A DNA stretch of 64,000 nt from Carnobacterium funditum DSM 5970. GTDB taxonomy: Bacteria > Bacillota > Bacilli > Lactobacillales > Carnobacteriaceae. Position 1 is the first letter of the stretch. Each line of letters starts with the position of its first letter. The translations under genes and the position numbers were made by a program. Location: positions 1,240,001 to 1,304,000 of the forward strand of contig NZ_JQLL01000001.1 in assembly GCF_000744185.1 (NCBI RefSeq), given 5' to 3'. Shown one piece after another: positions 29,669-40,460 of the stretch. Below the pieces are notes generated by a model that saw nothing but the letters and a program-made list of their open reading frames with translations, was not told the origin of the DNA and did no database searches.

Positions 29669-29699
29669 ACAACAGACCCCTTTAGAAAAGGGCCTGTTA
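29669..29699 (-). terminator. Terminator after uvrA
   Basis: AACAG and CTGTT arms with an inner CCCTTT/AAAGGG stem are followed by seven T on the minus strand. Confidence 0.85.
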
Positions 29700-29722
29700 C
29701 TTTTGATCACTTATCCACTATA

Positions 29723-32575
29723 TTATTTAGATTGTTCTATAGTGCGGTTTTTATCTCTTTTCAGTATTTTTTTCAAATAATATCCAGTATAACTATTTTT
29801 TGCTTTTGCAATTTTTTCTGGAGTCCCAGTTGCTAAAATTGTTCCACCTCCAGCACCACCTTCAGGACCAAGATCAATAATGTAGTCAGCTGTTTTAATC
29901 ACATCTAGATTGTGTTCAATCACTAAAACGGTGTTTCCAGCCTCAACTAAGCGGTTTAAGACTTCCAATAACCGAGCGATGTCTTCTGTATGAAGTCCAG
30001 TTGTCGGCTCATCTAGAATATAAAAATTCTTTCCATCAGACCGCTTATGAAGTTCGCTAGCTAGCTTCATGCGTTGAGCTTCTCCTCCGGATAATGTTGT
30101 TGCTGGTTGACCTAATGTCACATATCCTAATCCAACATCAATAATTGTTTGTACTTTACGATGAATTTTTGGAATGTGCTCAAAAAAGACAACGGCTTCT
30201 TCAATTGTCATACCTAGTACATCAGAAATATTCTTGCCTTTGTAACGAACTTCTAACGTTTCTGAATTGTATCTTGTGCCATGACAAATTTCACAAGGGA
30301 CATAAACATCAGGTAGAAAATGCATTTCGATTTTTAGAATACCATCCCCTCTACAAGCCTCACAACGACCACCTTTCACATTGAAACTAAAACGTCCTTT
30401 TTTATAGCCTCTAATTTTAGCTTCATTTGTAGAAGCAAATAGGTCACGAATATCATCAAAAACACTGGTATACGTTGCTGGATTGCTTCGCGGTGTTCTT
30501 CCAATTGGACTTTGGTCAATATTTATTATTTTTTCTAATTTTTCATACCCAGTCATTTTTTTAAATTTCCCTGGTTTTTGTTTGGAACGATTCAGTTCAC
30601 GAGACAAAGCTTTTTTTAAAATCGTATTAATTAGAGTACTTTTCCCAGAACCAGAAACACCTGTTACTGCAATAAAGCGTCCCAATGGGAAATCGACAGT
30701 TAAATTTTTCAAGTTATTTTCAGCTGCACCCGTAATACGGATGGCACCTTTGTTTTCAATGCGACGAGTTTTCGGTACCGGGATAAACTTTCTACCAGAT
30801 AAATAAGCCCCTGTTAACGATTTTTCATTTTTCGCAACTTCTTCTGGTGTACCAAAAGCTACTATTTCTCCACCTTTTTCGCCAGCACCTGGTCCAATAT
30901 CAATCAAATAATCTGCTGCAAACATTGTGTCTTCATCGTGTTCTACTACAATTAATGTATTGCCAAGATCGCGCATTTTTTTTAACGAGTCAATTAAGCG
31001 GTTGTTGTCTCTTTGATGCAACCCGATTGAAGGTTCATCTAAGATATACAACACTCCCGATAAGTTTGAACCGATTTGAGTAGCTAATCGAATTCGCTGT
31101 GCTTCTCCACCGGATAACGTACCTGACATACGGCTCAAGGTTAGGTAATTCAATCCTACGTTACTCAAAAAATTTAATCTATCATGAACTTCTTTCAGAA
31201 TCGGTTTGGCAATCATACTTTCTTGCTCCGAAAGAACAAGGCCCCCAAAGAAATCTATCGCTCCCTCAATTGGATAATTGCTAACTTCACCAATATCTTT
31301 ATCGCCTACTTTTACAGATAGTGCTTGTCGATTTAATCGTTTGCCTTTACAAGTCTGACAAGTTAATTCAGTCATATAAAGGCGCATTTGATCTCTTGTA
31401 AAATCACTATTGGTTTCTTTGTAACGTCTATCAATATTACGAATAATTCCTTCAAAAGGGATATCAACATCTCTAATGCCACCAAAATCATTTTTATAAT
31501 GAAAATGAAATAGCTCTTCATTTGAACCTTCCAAAACAAAACGTTGTTCTTTTTCAGTCAATTTTTCAAAAGGAGTATCTAAATCAATATTGAACGTCTG
31601 ACAAGCTTGTTCTAGTAATTGTGGATAATAATTTGAACTAATCGGTTTCCAAGGTGCAACCGCACCTTCTCTGAGAGTTAAAGATTTTTCCGGAATGATT
31701 AAATCTGTATCCACTTCTAATTTTATACCTAAGCCATCACAATCTCCGCATGCCCCGAATGGAGCATTAAAAGAGAATAAGCGTGGCTCTAATTCCCCAA
31801 CAGTAAACCCACAGTAAGGGCAAGCATAGTGCTCACTAAACAACACTTCCTCTTGACCTAATATATCAGCAACAGCGTAGCCTTCTGCCAGTCGAAGCGC
31901 TGCTTCTAACGAATCAAATAATCGTGAACGGATACCTTCTTTGACTACAATTCGGTCAATGACGATATCAATATCATGTTTTTTGTTTTTTTCTAATTCA
32001 ATTTCATCTGAAATATCATAGATTTCTTTATCCACACGTAAACGAACATAACCTTCACTTTTTATTCTTTCAAATATTTTTTTGTGCTGCCCTTTTTTTC
32101 CAACTACAATAGGTGCTAAGATTTGAATTCTAGTTTTTTCAGGATATTCAAGTACACGATCTACCATCTGCTCAACAGTTTGACTTGTAATCTCGGTTCC
32201 ATCATTGGGACAAATTGGGTGACCTACTCTAGCATAGAGAAGACGTAAATAATCATTAATTTCCGTTACAGTACCAACAGTTGAACGCGGATTTTTACTC
32301 GTTGTTTTTTGATCAATTGAGATAGCCGGACTTAAGCCATCAATACTATCAACATCGGGTTTATCCATTTGACCTAAAAATTGACGAGCGTAAGCAGATA
32401 AACTTTCCACATACCGTCTTTGCCCTTCTGCGTACAATGTGTCAAAAGCTAGCGAACTTTTTCCTGAACCAGACAACCCGGTTAATACAACTAATTTATC
32501 TCTAGGAATAGTGACATCAATATTTTTCAAGTTATGTGATCGTGCGCCATGGATTTCAATTTTATCATTTCGCAT
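29723..32575 (-). CDS. uvrA: UvrABC excinuclease subunit A
   Basis: The damage-recognition ATPase of nucleotide excision repair. The 950-residue protein has two ABC halves: [12 protein letters not shown] with [12 protein letters not shown], and [12 protein letters not shown] with [12 protein letters not shown]. Zinc-binding cysteine sets (CPYCGF...CGDCDG and CEACRGDG...CEICHG) are present. In many Firmicutes uvrB lies directly upstream; here the upstream neighbour is a YfbR-like gene, so uvrB must be elsewhere. Confidence 0.98.
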   Translation of the reverse strand: MRNDKIEIHGARSHNLKNIDVTIPRDKLVVLTGLSGSGKSSLAFDTLYAEGQRRYVESLSAYARQFLGQMDKPDVDSIDGLSPAISIDQKTTSKNPRSTVGTVTEINDYLRLLYARVGHPICPNDGTEITSQTVEQMVDRVLEYPEKTRIQILAPIVVGKKGQHKKIFERIKSEGYVRLRVDKEIYDISDEIELEKNKKHDIDIVIDRIVVKEGIRSRLFDSLEAALRLAEGYAVADILGQEEVLFSEHYACPYCGFTVGELEPRLFSFNAPFGACGDCDGLGIKLEVDTDLIIPEKSLTLREGAVAPWKPISSNYYPQLLEQACQTFNIDLDTPFEKLTEKEQRFVLEGSNEELFHFHYKNDFGGIRDVDIPFEGIIRNIDRRYKETNSDFTRDQMRLYMTELTCQTCKGKRLNRQALSVKVGDKDIGEVSNYPIEGAIDFFGGLVLSEQESMIAKPILKEVHDRLNFLSNVGLNYLTLSRMSGTLSGGEAQRIRLATQIGSNLSGVLYILDEPSIGLHQRDNNRLIDSLKKMRDLGNTLIVVEHDEDTMFAADYLIDIGPGAGEKGGEIVAFGTPEEVAKNEKSLTGAYLSGRKFIPVPKTRRIENKGAIRITGAAENNLKNLTVDFPLGRFIAVTGVSGSGKSTLINTILKKALSRELNRSKQKPGKFKKMTGYEKLEKIINIDQSPIGRTPRSNPATYTSVFDDIRDLFASTNEAKIRGYKKGRFSFNVKGGRCEACRGDGILKIEMHFLPDVYVPCEICHGTRYNSETLEVRYKGKNISDVLGMTIEEAVVFFEHIPKIHRKVQTIIDVGLGYVTLGQPATTLSGGEAQRMKLASELHKRSDGKNFYILDEPTTGLHTEDIARLLEVLNRLVEAGNTVLVIEHNLDVIKTADYIIDLGPEGGAGGGTILATGTPEKIAKAKNSYTGYYLKKILKRDKNRTIEQSK

Positions 32576-32741
32576 ATAGATTCTTCCTTTACGATGAATT
32601 TTAATAGTTTTACTGCCTTTTATTTAACTCTTTTAATGTACCGCAATTCACAAAAAATAGGATAGCGAAATGCCTCCTACCTTCCATTTCTATATTCTAT
32701 TATAACACAAGATTCAACTCAAAAGAACATTTGTTCTTATT

Positions 32742-33374
32742 TTATTTATTTAAAATACGTTGTGATATATTTTGAAGTTGTGTTTGATTAGTGAAATCTC
32801 CGCTTAGTAAATCAGGCAATATATCTGTCAAAAAATATTGAACACTATTTAAGTGACTGAATCGTAAAATCGTTTTTAAAGATTCTTCATAAATTTCAGC
32901 GAAAATATTTTCTGTATTGCCTTTTTGTATTTCTCCAAATGATTCATACAATAGGTCAACTTTATCAGCAACTGATAAAATTTGGCCTTCAAGGGTCTCA
33001 TCTTTGCCTTCTTTTAACCGTTTCGCATAGGCTGCTTGGAATTCTATTGGGATCTCATTTCTAATAAAGTTTTCAGTCATAGATTCTTCTACATCTGCAA
33101 GCATTTCCCTTAACTGAGGTGTAGCATATTTAACTGGTGTCTTAATATCTCCAATAAAAAGCTCTGAATAATCATGATTTAAAGCTTTTTCATAGAGTGA
33201 ACGCCAGTCGACTGTCTTCCCTTGCTGCTCTTCTACTGTTCCTAGAAACTGTGCAATTTTGGTTACTTTAAAAGAATGGGCAGCAACTGAGTGCTCTTCA
33301 TATTTAAATTTTCCTGGACAACGAATAATACTTTCTAAATCACTTAGACTTTTAATATATTGGTGCATTCCCAT
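32742..33374 (-). CDS. YfbR-like HD-domain 5'-deoxynucleotidase
   Basis: A 210-residue HD-superfamily phosphohydrolase. The motifs EEHSVAAHSF, LNHDYSELFIGDIKTPVKY and a later ILSVADKVDLLYES correspond to the metal-binding His, His-Asp and Asp sites. HD-SE-x4-GD-x2-TPVKY is typical of YfbR, which removes phosphate from deoxynucleoside 5'-monophosphates. The substrate is inferred from the family. A weak AAGGATGAG precedes the ATG. Confidence 0.8.
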   Translation of the reverse strand: MGMHQYIKSLSDLESIIRCPGKFKYEEHSVAAHSFKVTKIAQFLGTVEEQQGKTVDWRSLYEKALNHDYSELFIGDIKTPVKYATPQLREMLADVEESMTENFIRNEIPIEFQAAYAKRLKEGKDETLEGQILSVADKVDLLYESFGEIQKGNTENIFAEIYEESLKTILRFSHLNSVQYFLTDILPDLLSGDFTNQTQLQNISQRILNK

Positions 33375-33481
33375 TAGCGCTCATCCTTTTTGTGGTTAAA
33401 TTTTTATAACCCTAACATAGATAATAAATTAAAGCAAAAAGATTGTCGTCATGATTTAAAAATAGATAAAAATAGAGCTAC

Positions 33482-33790
33482 TCATTCTTCTTTAATGTGA
33501 ATGATTCCTTGACCTAAAATACTATAGACATGTTTATCCATCTGGCTGTATAACATGCTTTTCCCTTTGCGTTGAGATTTCACTAAACGGGCCGTCTTCA
33601 AAACTTTTAGTTGATGTGAGACAGCAGATTGTTCCATATTCATAACTTTTGCAATTGTACTTACATTCAATTCTTGATTTTCTAAGAGATATAAAATAGC
33701 AATCCGTGTTGGATCACTGATAATTTTAAATAATTTACTGACTCGTCGGATTGTATCCTCATCTAATAATGGTGCTTCTTTATTATTCAT
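33482..33790 (-). CDS. ArsR/SmtB-family transcriptional regulator (CzrA-like)
   Basis: A 102-residue winged-helix repressor. The start MNNKEAPLLDEDTIRR at 33790 follows GGGAG. The recognition helix region is MEQSAVSHQLKVLKTARLV. The C-terminal helix DKHVYSILGQGIIHIKEE aligns with the CzrA zinc site: D84, H86 and H97 are kept but the fourth ligand, H100, is Glu here. It may sense a metal with altered affinity. No efflux pump or other target is adjacent. Confidence 0.85.
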   Translation of the reverse strand: MNNKEAPLLDEDTIRRVSKLFKIISDPTRIAILYLLENQELNVSTIAKVMNMEQSAVSHQLKVLKTARLVKSQRKGKSMLYSQMDKHVYSILGQGIIHIKEE

Positions 33791-33883
33791 CGTTATTCTC
33801 CCACCCTTTATCAAATATTCTCTTATTTTATTTTACCATAACTTTCCTCCCCCATGTCTTTCTGTCTGGTTATACAATCAAAA

Positions 33884-33933
33884 AAACTGCCGCTTAAATT
33901 ATTCTAAAAAGAACAAATTTAAGCAACAGTTTC
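33884..33933 (-). terminator. Terminator after phoU
   Basis: AAACTGTTGCTTAAATT and AATTTAAGCGGCAGTTT form a long stem followed by seven T on the minus strand, ending the pst-phoU operon. Confidence 0.88.
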
Positions 33934-33943
33934 TATTTAATTA

Positions 33944-34630
33944 TTAAGCTTTAGGAGACCGATCATTTTTATTATGATTGTTTAACTCAGTCATTTTGCC
34001 TGTATCTAAATAGATAATCCATTCAGAGATATTGGTGACATAGTCTCCAATCCGTTCAATAAATCCAGCAACTAACATGTAATCTGTTGCACCTAAAACA
34101 ATTTCTGAATCATTTTTCATTTGTCTAATACAAGCTTTATAGATTTTCTTGAAATCATCATCTACTTCGACATCCTTTAAAGCCACTTCTTTAGCTTTGG
34201 CAGCATCTGAAACCACATAAGCTTGTAAGACATCTTGAACCATCACTTTAACTTTTTCAGACATTTCTGCAATTTGAGCTTCTATTTCAAAGTCTCGCTT
34301 ATTGCCTTTTACTCGGATAGTTGATTTTGCGATACTAACTGCATGATCTCCCATTCTTTCTAAATCAGCGCTTGCTTTCATAATGGTTACTATTTTGCGT
34401 AAATCAGTTGTCACCGGTTGTTGCAAAGCAATCAATTCAAAACATCTATTTTCTAAATCTGCTTCATCTTTATTGATAACTACATCCCCAGCGATAACTT
34501 CCTTAGCTAGTCCTTTATCATGATTAACAAAAGCTTTTACAGACTTATATATTGCCTCATTTACAGCTTTTCCCATTTGGAAAAAATGGATGTGCAAGTC
34601 ATTAAGTTCTTCTTCAAATACACGTCTCAC
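33944..34630 (-). CDS. phoU: Phosphate transport system accessory protein PhoU
   Basis: A metal-binding helical protein that links the Pst transporter to PhoR signalling and keeps phosphate uptake in check. The 228-residue protein has two three-helix repeats with E-x3-D metal motifs (MKASADLERMGDHAVS and FIERIGDYVTNISEW). The start is GTG, after AGGAGTGATAGTTA. It is the last gene of pstSCAB1B2-phoU. A decayed second copy lies at 39.3-39.8 kb. Confidence 0.96.
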   Translation of the reverse strand: MRRVFEEELNDLHIHFFQMGKAVNEAIYKSVKAFVNHDKGLAKEVIAGDVVINKDEADLENRCFELIALQQPVTTDLRKIVTIMKASADLERMGDHAVSIAKSTIRVKGNKRDFEIEAQIAEMSEKVKVMVQDVLQAYVVSDAAKAKEVALKDVEVDDDFKKIYKACIRQMKNDSEIVLGATDYMLVAGFIERIGDYVTNISEWIIYLDTGKMTELNNHNKNDRSPKA

Positions 34631-34678
34631 TAACTATCACTCCTATTGGCCTATTTTATTTTTTATTATACCTAACTT

Positions 34679-35443
34679 TTACCCGAAACGTCCAGAGATA
34701 TAATCTTCTGTCTCTTTTTGATGAGGATTTGTAAAGATTTGTCTTGTTTCGCCGTGCTCAATCAAGTGACCATTTAAGAAAAAAGCCGTTTTATCTGAAA
34801 TACGTGAAGCTTGTTGCATATTATGAGTTACAATTATCATAGTATAGTCTTTTTTCAACTCCAACAACATCCGTTCAATTTTACCACTAGAAACTGGATC
34901 TAACGCACTCGTAGGTTCATCTAATAAAATAATAGCTGGTTCAACTGCTAAAACTCTAGCAATGCAAACCCGTTGTTGCTGACCGCCAGACAGTGCTAAA
35001 GCACTCTTTGACAACTTGTCTTTAACATCTTCCCAAACAGCAGCTTTTCTTAAGCTAGTTTCTACTATTTCTGCTATTTTCTTTTTATCTTTCATTCCTG
35101 CAACTCGAAGTCCGTAAGCCACATTTTCAAAAATAGAAAACGGAAAAGGGTTGGGTTGTTGAAAGACCATTCCAATTTTTTTTCTTAACTCCACCGTATC
35201 CATCTTGGGACTGTAGATATCTTGATTTTCAAAAGTCACATTCCCTGTTAGGGTTACATCCGGAATTAATTCATTCATTCGGTTTAAGGTTCTTAAATAA
35301 GTTGATTTGCCACATCCGCTGGGGCCAATTAATGCAGTAATTTCATTGGGAAAAAAATCTAGCGAAACTCCTTTTAAAGCTTCTTTCTTCCCATAATATA
35401 AGTGAACATCTTTAGATTCAATAATATGGTTTTCTTTTTTCAT
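34679..35443 (-). CDS. pstB: Phosphate ABC transporter ATP-binding protein, second copy
   Basis: One of two adjacent PstB ATPases in the operon. The 254-residue protein has Walker A GPSGCGKS, the Q-loop [20 protein letters not shown], signature [16 protein letters not shown] and Walker [14 protein letters not shown]. Tandem pstB genes are common in Lactobacillales and Bacillus. It lies 11 bases after the first pstB and 48 bases before phoU. Confidence 0.96.
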   Translation of the reverse strand: MKKENHIIESKDVHLYYGKKEALKGVSLDFFPNEITALIGPSGCGKSTYLRTLNRMNELIPDVTLTGNVTFENQDIYSPKMDTVELRKKIGMVFQQPNPFPFSIFENVAYGLRVAGMKDKKKIAEIVETSLRKAAVWEDVKDKLSKSALALSGGQQQRVCIARVLAVEPAIILLDEPTSALDPVSSGKIERMLLELKKDYTMIIVTHNMQQASRISDKTAFFLNGHLIEHGETRQIFTNPHQKETEDYISGRFG

Positions 35444-35454
35444 CCGATTCTCTC

Positions 35455-36261
35455 CTAACCAAAGTTACCTGACACATAGTCCTCTGTCGATTGTATTTTG
35501 GGACGCGTAAATACTTTTCTTGTTTCATCATATTCAATGACATTCCCTAAATAAAAAAATGCTGTGTAGTCACTAATCCGAGATGCTTGCTGCATATTGT
35601 GTGTCACTATGATAATCGAATATTTTTCTCGTAGTTGCAGCAACGTCTCTTCCACTTGACTTGTAGAAATTGGATCTAAAGCACTAGCTGGTTCATCCAA
35701 CAATAAAACATCTGGTTTTAAAGCAATAGCACGAGCAATACATAGCCGTTGCTGTTGTCCACCTGATAAAGTTAAGGCATTTTTATGAAGATCATCTTTT
35801 ACTTGTTCCCATAAAGCCGCTTGTTTCAGGCTTGTTTCAACAGCTTCGTCTAGTGCATTCTTATCTTTAACTCCATGCCGTTTCAAAGCAAAACTAACAT
35901 TATCATAAATTGATTTACTGAAAGGATTAGGTTGTTGAAAAACCATTCCAATATTTTTACGTATCTCATATACATCTGTTTCAGGTGTATTGATATCCCT
36001 ACCATGATACAGTATTTCTCCCGTTACTCTAGCGCTTTGAATTTCATCATTCATCCGATTTAATGAGCGTAAATAAGTGGATTTCCCACAACCACTGGGA
36101 CCAATCAATGACGTTATTTTATTTTCTTCAAATTCTAATGATACCCCTTTAATCGCTTCATTTTGTCCATACCAAACATGTAAATCTTTGGTAGATAAAT
36201 CAACAGGTACGTCAGGTTTCATTTTAATTATGTTTGTTTCAAGGTTTATTTGTTCCGACAT
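35455..36261 (-). CDS. pstB: Phosphate ABC transporter ATP-binding protein, first copy
   Basis: The 268-residue ATPase has Walker [10 protein letters not shown]-loop [19 protein letters not shown], signature [16 protein letters not shown] and Walker [14 protein letters not shown]. It has a longer N-terminal extension than the second copy. The two proteins differ at many positions, so the duplication is old. A GGAGGGG ribosome site precedes the ATG. It energises uptake through PstC and PstA. Confidence 0.96.
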   Translation of the reverse strand: MSEQINLETNIIKMKPDVPVDLSTKDLHVWYGQNEAIKGVSLEFEENKITSLIGPSGCGKSTYLRSLNRMNDEIQSARVTGEILYHGRDINTPETDVYEIRKNIGMVFQQPNPFSKSIYDNVSFALKRHGVKDKNALDEAVETSLKQAALWEQVKDDLHKNALTLSGGQQQRLCIARAIALKPDVLLLDEPASALDPISTSQVEETLLQLREKYSIIIVTHNMQQASRISDYTAFFYLGNVIEYDETRKVFTRPKIQSTEDYVSGNFG

Positions 36262-36301
36262 TTTTTCCCCTCCTTGAATATTCTTAATAATTGGTTGTCA
36301 C

Positions 36302-37186
36302 TTATCCTGCTGTAATTTTTTTCTGCAGTTTCTTTCCTAAGTAACGAGCTCCTAAATTAAAAAGCAACACAGCAATGATTAGTACAGCTGAAGCACCCGC
36401 TGAGACTTGCGCCCCATCTGGCATGACACCTTCACTATTTATTTTCCAAATGTGCACAGCTAATGTTTCGGCTGGACGCATTACATTTAAAGGGCTCGAG
36501 ATAGACATTGGATTCCAATTTGTAAAATCCAATGCAGGTGCACTTTGACCTGCTGTATAAATTAAAGCAGCTGCTTCCCCAAAAATTCTTCCAGCAGCTA
36601 AAATCATTCCTGTCAATATACCTGGGAGTGCAGCAGGAAGGATAACTAGATTCACTGTTTCCCAACGTGATAACCCTAATGCCAGGCCTGCTTCACGTTG
36701 TATTGATGGTATTGCTCTAAGTGAATCTTCAATTGTTCTTGTCAATAGAGGCAAATTAAATAAAGTCAATGCCATCGCACCAGAAAGAATAGAAAAACCT
36801 AATCCCCATTGTAAAACAAATATTAAGAAACCGAATAGCCCAACAACAATTGACGGTAACGAACTCAAAACTTCAATAATCGTTCGCACAAAATCAGTCA
36901 CTATATTTTTTTTTGCATATTCTGATAAGTAAATAGCCGCTCCTAAAGAAATAGGCGTACTAATCAACATAGTTAAGATAAGTAAATAAAATGAATTATA
37001 TAACTGAATGCCGATTCCGCCGCCTGACTGAAAAGATTTAGATGGTGTTGTTAAAAATTCCCAAGAAATTTGCGGAACACCACGCCAAAGAATGAAAGCT
37101 AATAAACTAAACAAAATCAATACAATAATCGAAGCTATTCCGTACAAAAAACCGACGGCAATTTTATCTGCTTTTTTGGCATTCAT
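36302..37186 (-). CDS. pstA: Phosphate ABC transporter permease PstA
   Basis: A 294-residue membrane permease with about six helices and the cytoplasmic EAA loop EAGLALGLSRWETVNLVILPAALPGIL that contacts PstB. The ATG lies one base past the pstC stop codon, so translation is coupled. It forms the phosphate channel with PstC. Confidence 0.95.
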   Translation of the reverse strand: MNAKKADKIAVGFLYGIASIIVLILFSLLAFILWRGVPQISWEFLTTPSKSFQSGGGIGIQLYNSFYLLILTMLISTPISLGAAIYLSEYAKKNIVTDFVRTIIEVLSSLPSIVVGLFGFLIFVLQWGLGFSILSGAMALTLFNLPLLTRTIEDSLRAIPSIQREAGLALGLSRWETVNLVILPAALPGILTGMILAAGRIFGEAAALIYTAGQSAPALDFTNWNPMSISSPLNVMRPAETLAVHIWKINSEGVMPDGAQVSAGASAVLIIAVLLFNLGARYLGKKLQKKITAG

Positions 37187-37187
37187 T

Positions 37188-38108
37188 TTAATTCATAGCC
37201 CCTTTCTTTCCAATCCAACGTGTTAAAATATTAAAGAATAAAGCCATCACCAATAAAATTAGAGCCAATGACCAAAGAACATTATTTTCAAGAGTTCCCA
37301 TGACTGTATTCCCCATGTTCATGGTTAAAATACTTGTCAAAGTTGAAGCTGGTGTAATTAAACTTGTCGGCATTAATGCCGCATTTCCGATAACCATTTG
37401 AACGGCTAAAGCTTCTCCAAAAGCACGGGCCATTCCAAAAACGACAGCAGTCAGCAATCCTGGAGTTGCGCTTCTTAAAACAACTTTATAAATCGTTTGC
37501 CATCTGGTTGCTCCCAAAGCTAATGATGCTTCCCGATAATAACGGGGAACTGCTTTTAATGTATCAACTGACATACTCGTAACTGTTGGTAAAATCATGA
37601 CAAACAACACTATTGCTGCAGAAATCACTCCAAATCCACTTCCACCAAACGTATTACGCATAAATGGAACAACCACTGATAATCCAATAAATCCATAAAC
37701 AACAGAAGGTATTCCAACTAATAATTCAATAACTGGCTGCAAGATTTTTTTCCCAACAGTGGGTGAAATCTCAGTCATAAAAATAGCCGCTCCAACCGCA
37801 AAAGGAGTAGCAACTGCCGCGGATAATAAAGTAACAATAAAAGAACCCGTAATCATAGGTAATGCCCCTATCAATGGTTCCCCATCTTCTCCAAGGCTCC
37901 CAGGATTCCAAACCCTTCCGGTTAGAAAATCTCCCAATGAGACCCCGTCTTTAGTAAAGGTAGAAATCCCTTTACTTGCTACAAAATATAAAATAGACAG
38001 GACTACAAAAACAATAAATGCAATACACAAAAAACTAATTATTTTCCCTATCTTCTCAAGTCTGCCTTTACCAGAATGCTCTGCTAGTTTTTTTTGAATG
38101 TCTTCCAA
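37188..38108 (-). CDS. pstC: Phosphate ABC transporter permease PstC
   Basis: A 306-residue permease with about six helices, a cytoplasmic N-terminal tail and the EAA loop EASLALGATRWQTIYKVVLRSATPGLL. The start codon is TTG, preceded by GAGGAGG; no ATG fits better. It lies 85 bases after pstS and partners with PstA. Confidence 0.95.
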   Translation of the reverse strand: MEDIQKKLAEHSGKGRLEKIGKIISFLCIAFIVFVVLSILYFVASKGISTFTKDGVSLGDFLTGRVWNPGSLGEDGEPLIGALPMITGSFIVTLLSAAVATPFAVGAAIFMTEISPTVGKKILQPVIELLVGIPSVVYGFIGLSVVVPFMRNTFGGSGFGVISAAIVLFVMILPTVTSMSVDTLKAVPRYYREASLALGATRWQTIYKVVLRSATPGLLTAVVFGMARAFGEALAVQMVIGNAALMPTSLITPASTLTSILTMNMGNTVMGTLENNVLWSLALILLVMALFFNILTRWIGKKGAMN

Positions 38109-38193
38109 AAGAAGTCCTCCTCGTATTCTTTCTTTAATCGCTTATGAAGAGAACATTTTCGTAAAAAAATTGCTCTCTCCTCAACTAATGGTA

Positions 38194-39084
38194 TTATTCA
38201 GATTCTTTTTTATCCTCTTTAAGAACTTCCGTTGTATTTCCTTTTGCATCTCGTTCGAATTGCATTTTATTAGTTGGAATGTATCCAAGGGCTCCAACTA
38301 AAGAGTCTTGCACCTCATCGGATAGCATGTAATCTAAAAAATCTTTTGTTAATCCTGTTGGTTCTCCATGTGTATACATGTGCTCATAAGACCAAATAAT
38401 CCATTTATTTTTTTTAACATTCTCATCTGTTGGTTTTACTCCATCTATCGATAATGCTTTAACTGTCTCATCTACATATGAAAAGGCTACATAACTGATT
38501 GCACCTGGAGTACTTCCAACAATCTGTCTCACTGTACCGCTAGATTCTTGTTCTTGGGTAACGATACTTTTCTTTCCACCTGTAAGAACCCAGCGGTCAA
38601 AAGTTGCACGTGTTCCACTTCCTGAAGAGCGATTCACTACTGTGATAGCTAAATCCTTGCCACCTAATTCTTGCCAATTTGTGATTTCTCCAGTAAATAT
38701 TTTCTCTAGGTTTTCTAAACTAATATCTGTTATTCCTACCCCCGGCGTTACAATTGGGGTAATACCGACTACTGCTACCCTATGATCGACTAAATTAGAG
38801 GCATCTATCCCACTTTTTTCTTCTGCAAAAATATCTGAATTCCCTATGTCTACAGCATCAGCAGCAATTTGTCCTAGCCCTGTTCCACTTCCTCCGCCTT
38901 GAACGTTAATAAATTTCCCGAAATTTTCAGATCCATATTGTTCACCAGCTACTTCAACCAGTGGTTGCAATGCAGAAGACCCTACTGCTGTGATTGACTC
39001 TTCTTCTTCTACTGGTCCACAAGCTGTTAAAAAAAAGGCAAAAGCTAACATTAACATCATTTTATTGTTTGTTTTTAATTTCAT
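38194..39084 (-). CDS. pstS: Phosphate-binding lipoprotein PstS
   Basis: Captures inorganic phosphate outside the membrane and delivers it to PstCA. The 296-residue precursor has a Lys-rich start, a hydrophobic segment and the lipobox LTAC (Cys about 22), so it is a substrate for the Lgt in this window. The phosphate-binding loops include TAVGSSALQPLVE and VNRSSGSGTRATF. AGGAGGTAAATC precedes the ATG. It is the first gene of the operon, behind PhoP boxes. Confidence 0.96.
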   Translation of the reverse strand: MKLKTNNKMMLMLAFAFFLTACGPVEEEESITAVGSSALQPLVEVAGEQYGSENFGKFINVQGGGSGTGLGQIAADAVDIGNSDIFAEEKSGIDASNLVDHRVAVVGITPIVTPGVGITDISLENLEKIFTGEITNWQELGGKDLAITVVNRSSGSGTRATFDRWVLTGGKKSIVTQEQESSGTVRQIVGSTPGAISYVAFSYVDETVKALSIDGVKPTDENVKKNKWIIWSYEHMYTHGEPTGLTKDFLDYMLSDEVQDSLVGALGYIPTNKMQFERDAKGNTTEVLKEDKKESE

Positions 39085-39125
39085 GATTTACCTCCTAGGT
39101 GTTTGTATCAACCACATACTTCTTA

Positions 39126-39179
39126 ATCATAACTTACTTTTGTAAAATTTCACCACTTTAATTGTAAATTTTATGTAAA
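39126..39179 (-). promoter_or_regulatory. pst operon promoter with PhoP boxes
   Basis: Three TTTACA hexamers read on the minus strand at 39179-39174, 39168-39163 and 39146-39141. Their starts are 11 and 22 bases apart, so they fall on one face of the helix with one degenerate slot. A -10 TATGAT (39131-39126) follows. This is the usual PhoP-activated layout and links the operon to the adjacent phoPR. Confidence 0.75.
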
Positions 39180-39308
39180 TAAAGGTTCGTTTTTATTTTC
39201 ATTTTAGCGCTTTTACCTTTAAAGAGCAAAGGTAAGCCTATTTTTAAAAAATAGTCCCTTTGATAGAGTTTCTACTTTCTTATGATTTTCTCATAATAAA
39301 AAACCGGT

Positions 39309-39796
39309 TTAATTATATGATTTGAATTCAATTTTGCTGTTTTCAAGATAGCGAATCCATTCACGACTATTAATCACATAATTTCGGATTCGTTCTAAAC
39401 ACCTAGAGGCTAAAAAATAACCTATTAAATCTATCCCTCTGTCTAGGTCTACTTTCGTTTCAATTTGAGGGATGCATTGTGTGCCTTTTACGTGAATAGT
39501 AGACTTCGCAATGCTACCAGCATAATTCCCCATCTATTCCAAGTCAACACATACTTTCATAACCGTTACAATCCTTCGTAAATGACTGGTTAAAGGTTAT
39601 TGTAAAGAGATTGATTCAAAGTCTTTCTTTTTAAATGCTAATTCTACTTCATTAATTTGATAATCATAATTGATAAGTTCTTATGCTAGCACTTTATCAT
39701 GGGTGATAAAAGATTTAACCGATTTGTACCTCGCTTCATTGACCATCATTCCCATTTTGAAAAATGATGATATCTTCAGCTTGATTCTTCTTCAAA
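39309..39796 (-). pseudogene. Decayed second phoU
   Basis: The minus strand holds phoU in pieces. One frame reads YKSVKSFITHDKVLA-stop-ELI, then ISLQ-stop-PLTSHLRRIVTVMK and VDLE-stop-MGNYAGSIAKSTIHVKG, each matching the intact phoU. At least three stops replace sense codons and there is a frameshift near the N-terminus. About 70 internal residues are missing before the C-terminal piece CLERIRNYVINSREWIRYLE. It is fused by deletion to the end of a decayed pstB. Confidence 0.88.
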
Positions 39797-40390
39797 CTTA
39801 TCTGATACACGTGAGGCTTGCTACATGTTATGCGTTACCCTAATATGGGTATAATCTTTTTTTAGTCCTATTACCAGTTCTTCAATCTTTGCTGTGAATA
39901 TTGGATTTAATGCACTCATCAGTTCATCCATCAATAACCATTCAGAATCTACAGCGAAAGCACGAGCGATACAAGTACGTTGTTTTTGCACTCCAGACAA
40001 AGAGGATGTCTTTTTTAAAATTATCTTTGACTCCTTCCCAGATAGCCACTACCGTGAGTTTTTTCCAACAATTCCATTTAACTATTGTTTGTTTTTGACA
40101 CCTTGAGTTCTCGGTCCCTATGCTATATTATCGGAAATACCCATAGGAAAAGGGTTAAGCTTTTGAAAAACCATCCCTAATCGTTTGCGTAAAAAAATGA
40201 CATCAGATTCTTTGGCATAAATACCCTCATCATCCTTTTTTATTTCTCCACTTATTGCAAAACCTTCAGTCACATCATTCATTTTAATTAGACTATTAAG
40301 CAATGTTGATTTTTCACATTTCCATTCGAGTATGGTTCTTTTATTCCACTATTTTATGTTCTTTAACATTAAGAATAAATTAGTTCGCTC
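39797..40390 (-). pseudogene. Decayed third pstB
   Basis: The minus strand keeps CEKSTLLNSLIKMND (Walker A region, Gly and Pro lost), LRKRLGMVFQKLNPFPMGISDNIA (Q-loop), [10 protein letters not shown] (signature) and QASRVSDK near the end, separated by stops and frameshifts. The normal C-terminal tail after SDK is missing and the sequence runs directly into the phoU remnant. It cannot make a working ATPase. Confidence 0.88.
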
Positions 40391-40397
40391 ATTTTTT

Positions 40398-40460
40398 TCA
40401 AATGGTCGCTTCGCCTGTAAAAATATTTTTAACTTGCTCCATTGTTAACTCGTCAATAGT
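40398..40460 (-). pseudogene. Short pstS remnant
   Basis: The minus-strand reading TIDELTMEQVKNIFTGEAT resembles the PstS segment TDISLENLEKIFTGEIT, and then stops. It lies just upstream of the pstB remnant. An AAGGATGG-type ribosome site and an ATG lie about 20-30 bases further upstream but in a different frame. It suggests the relic was once a whole pst operon whose pstC and pstA have been deleted. Confidence 0.6.

Noticed and set aside
29723-32742. Broken uvrBA operon with a uvrB remnant
   Set aside because: The 166 bases upstream of uvrA hold no recognisable uvrB sequence, so I only note that uvrB must be elsewhere.
39894-40106. Plus-strand open frames of 65-70 codons in the pst relic
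   Set aside because: They are antisense shadows of the decayed pstB and have no ribosome site.
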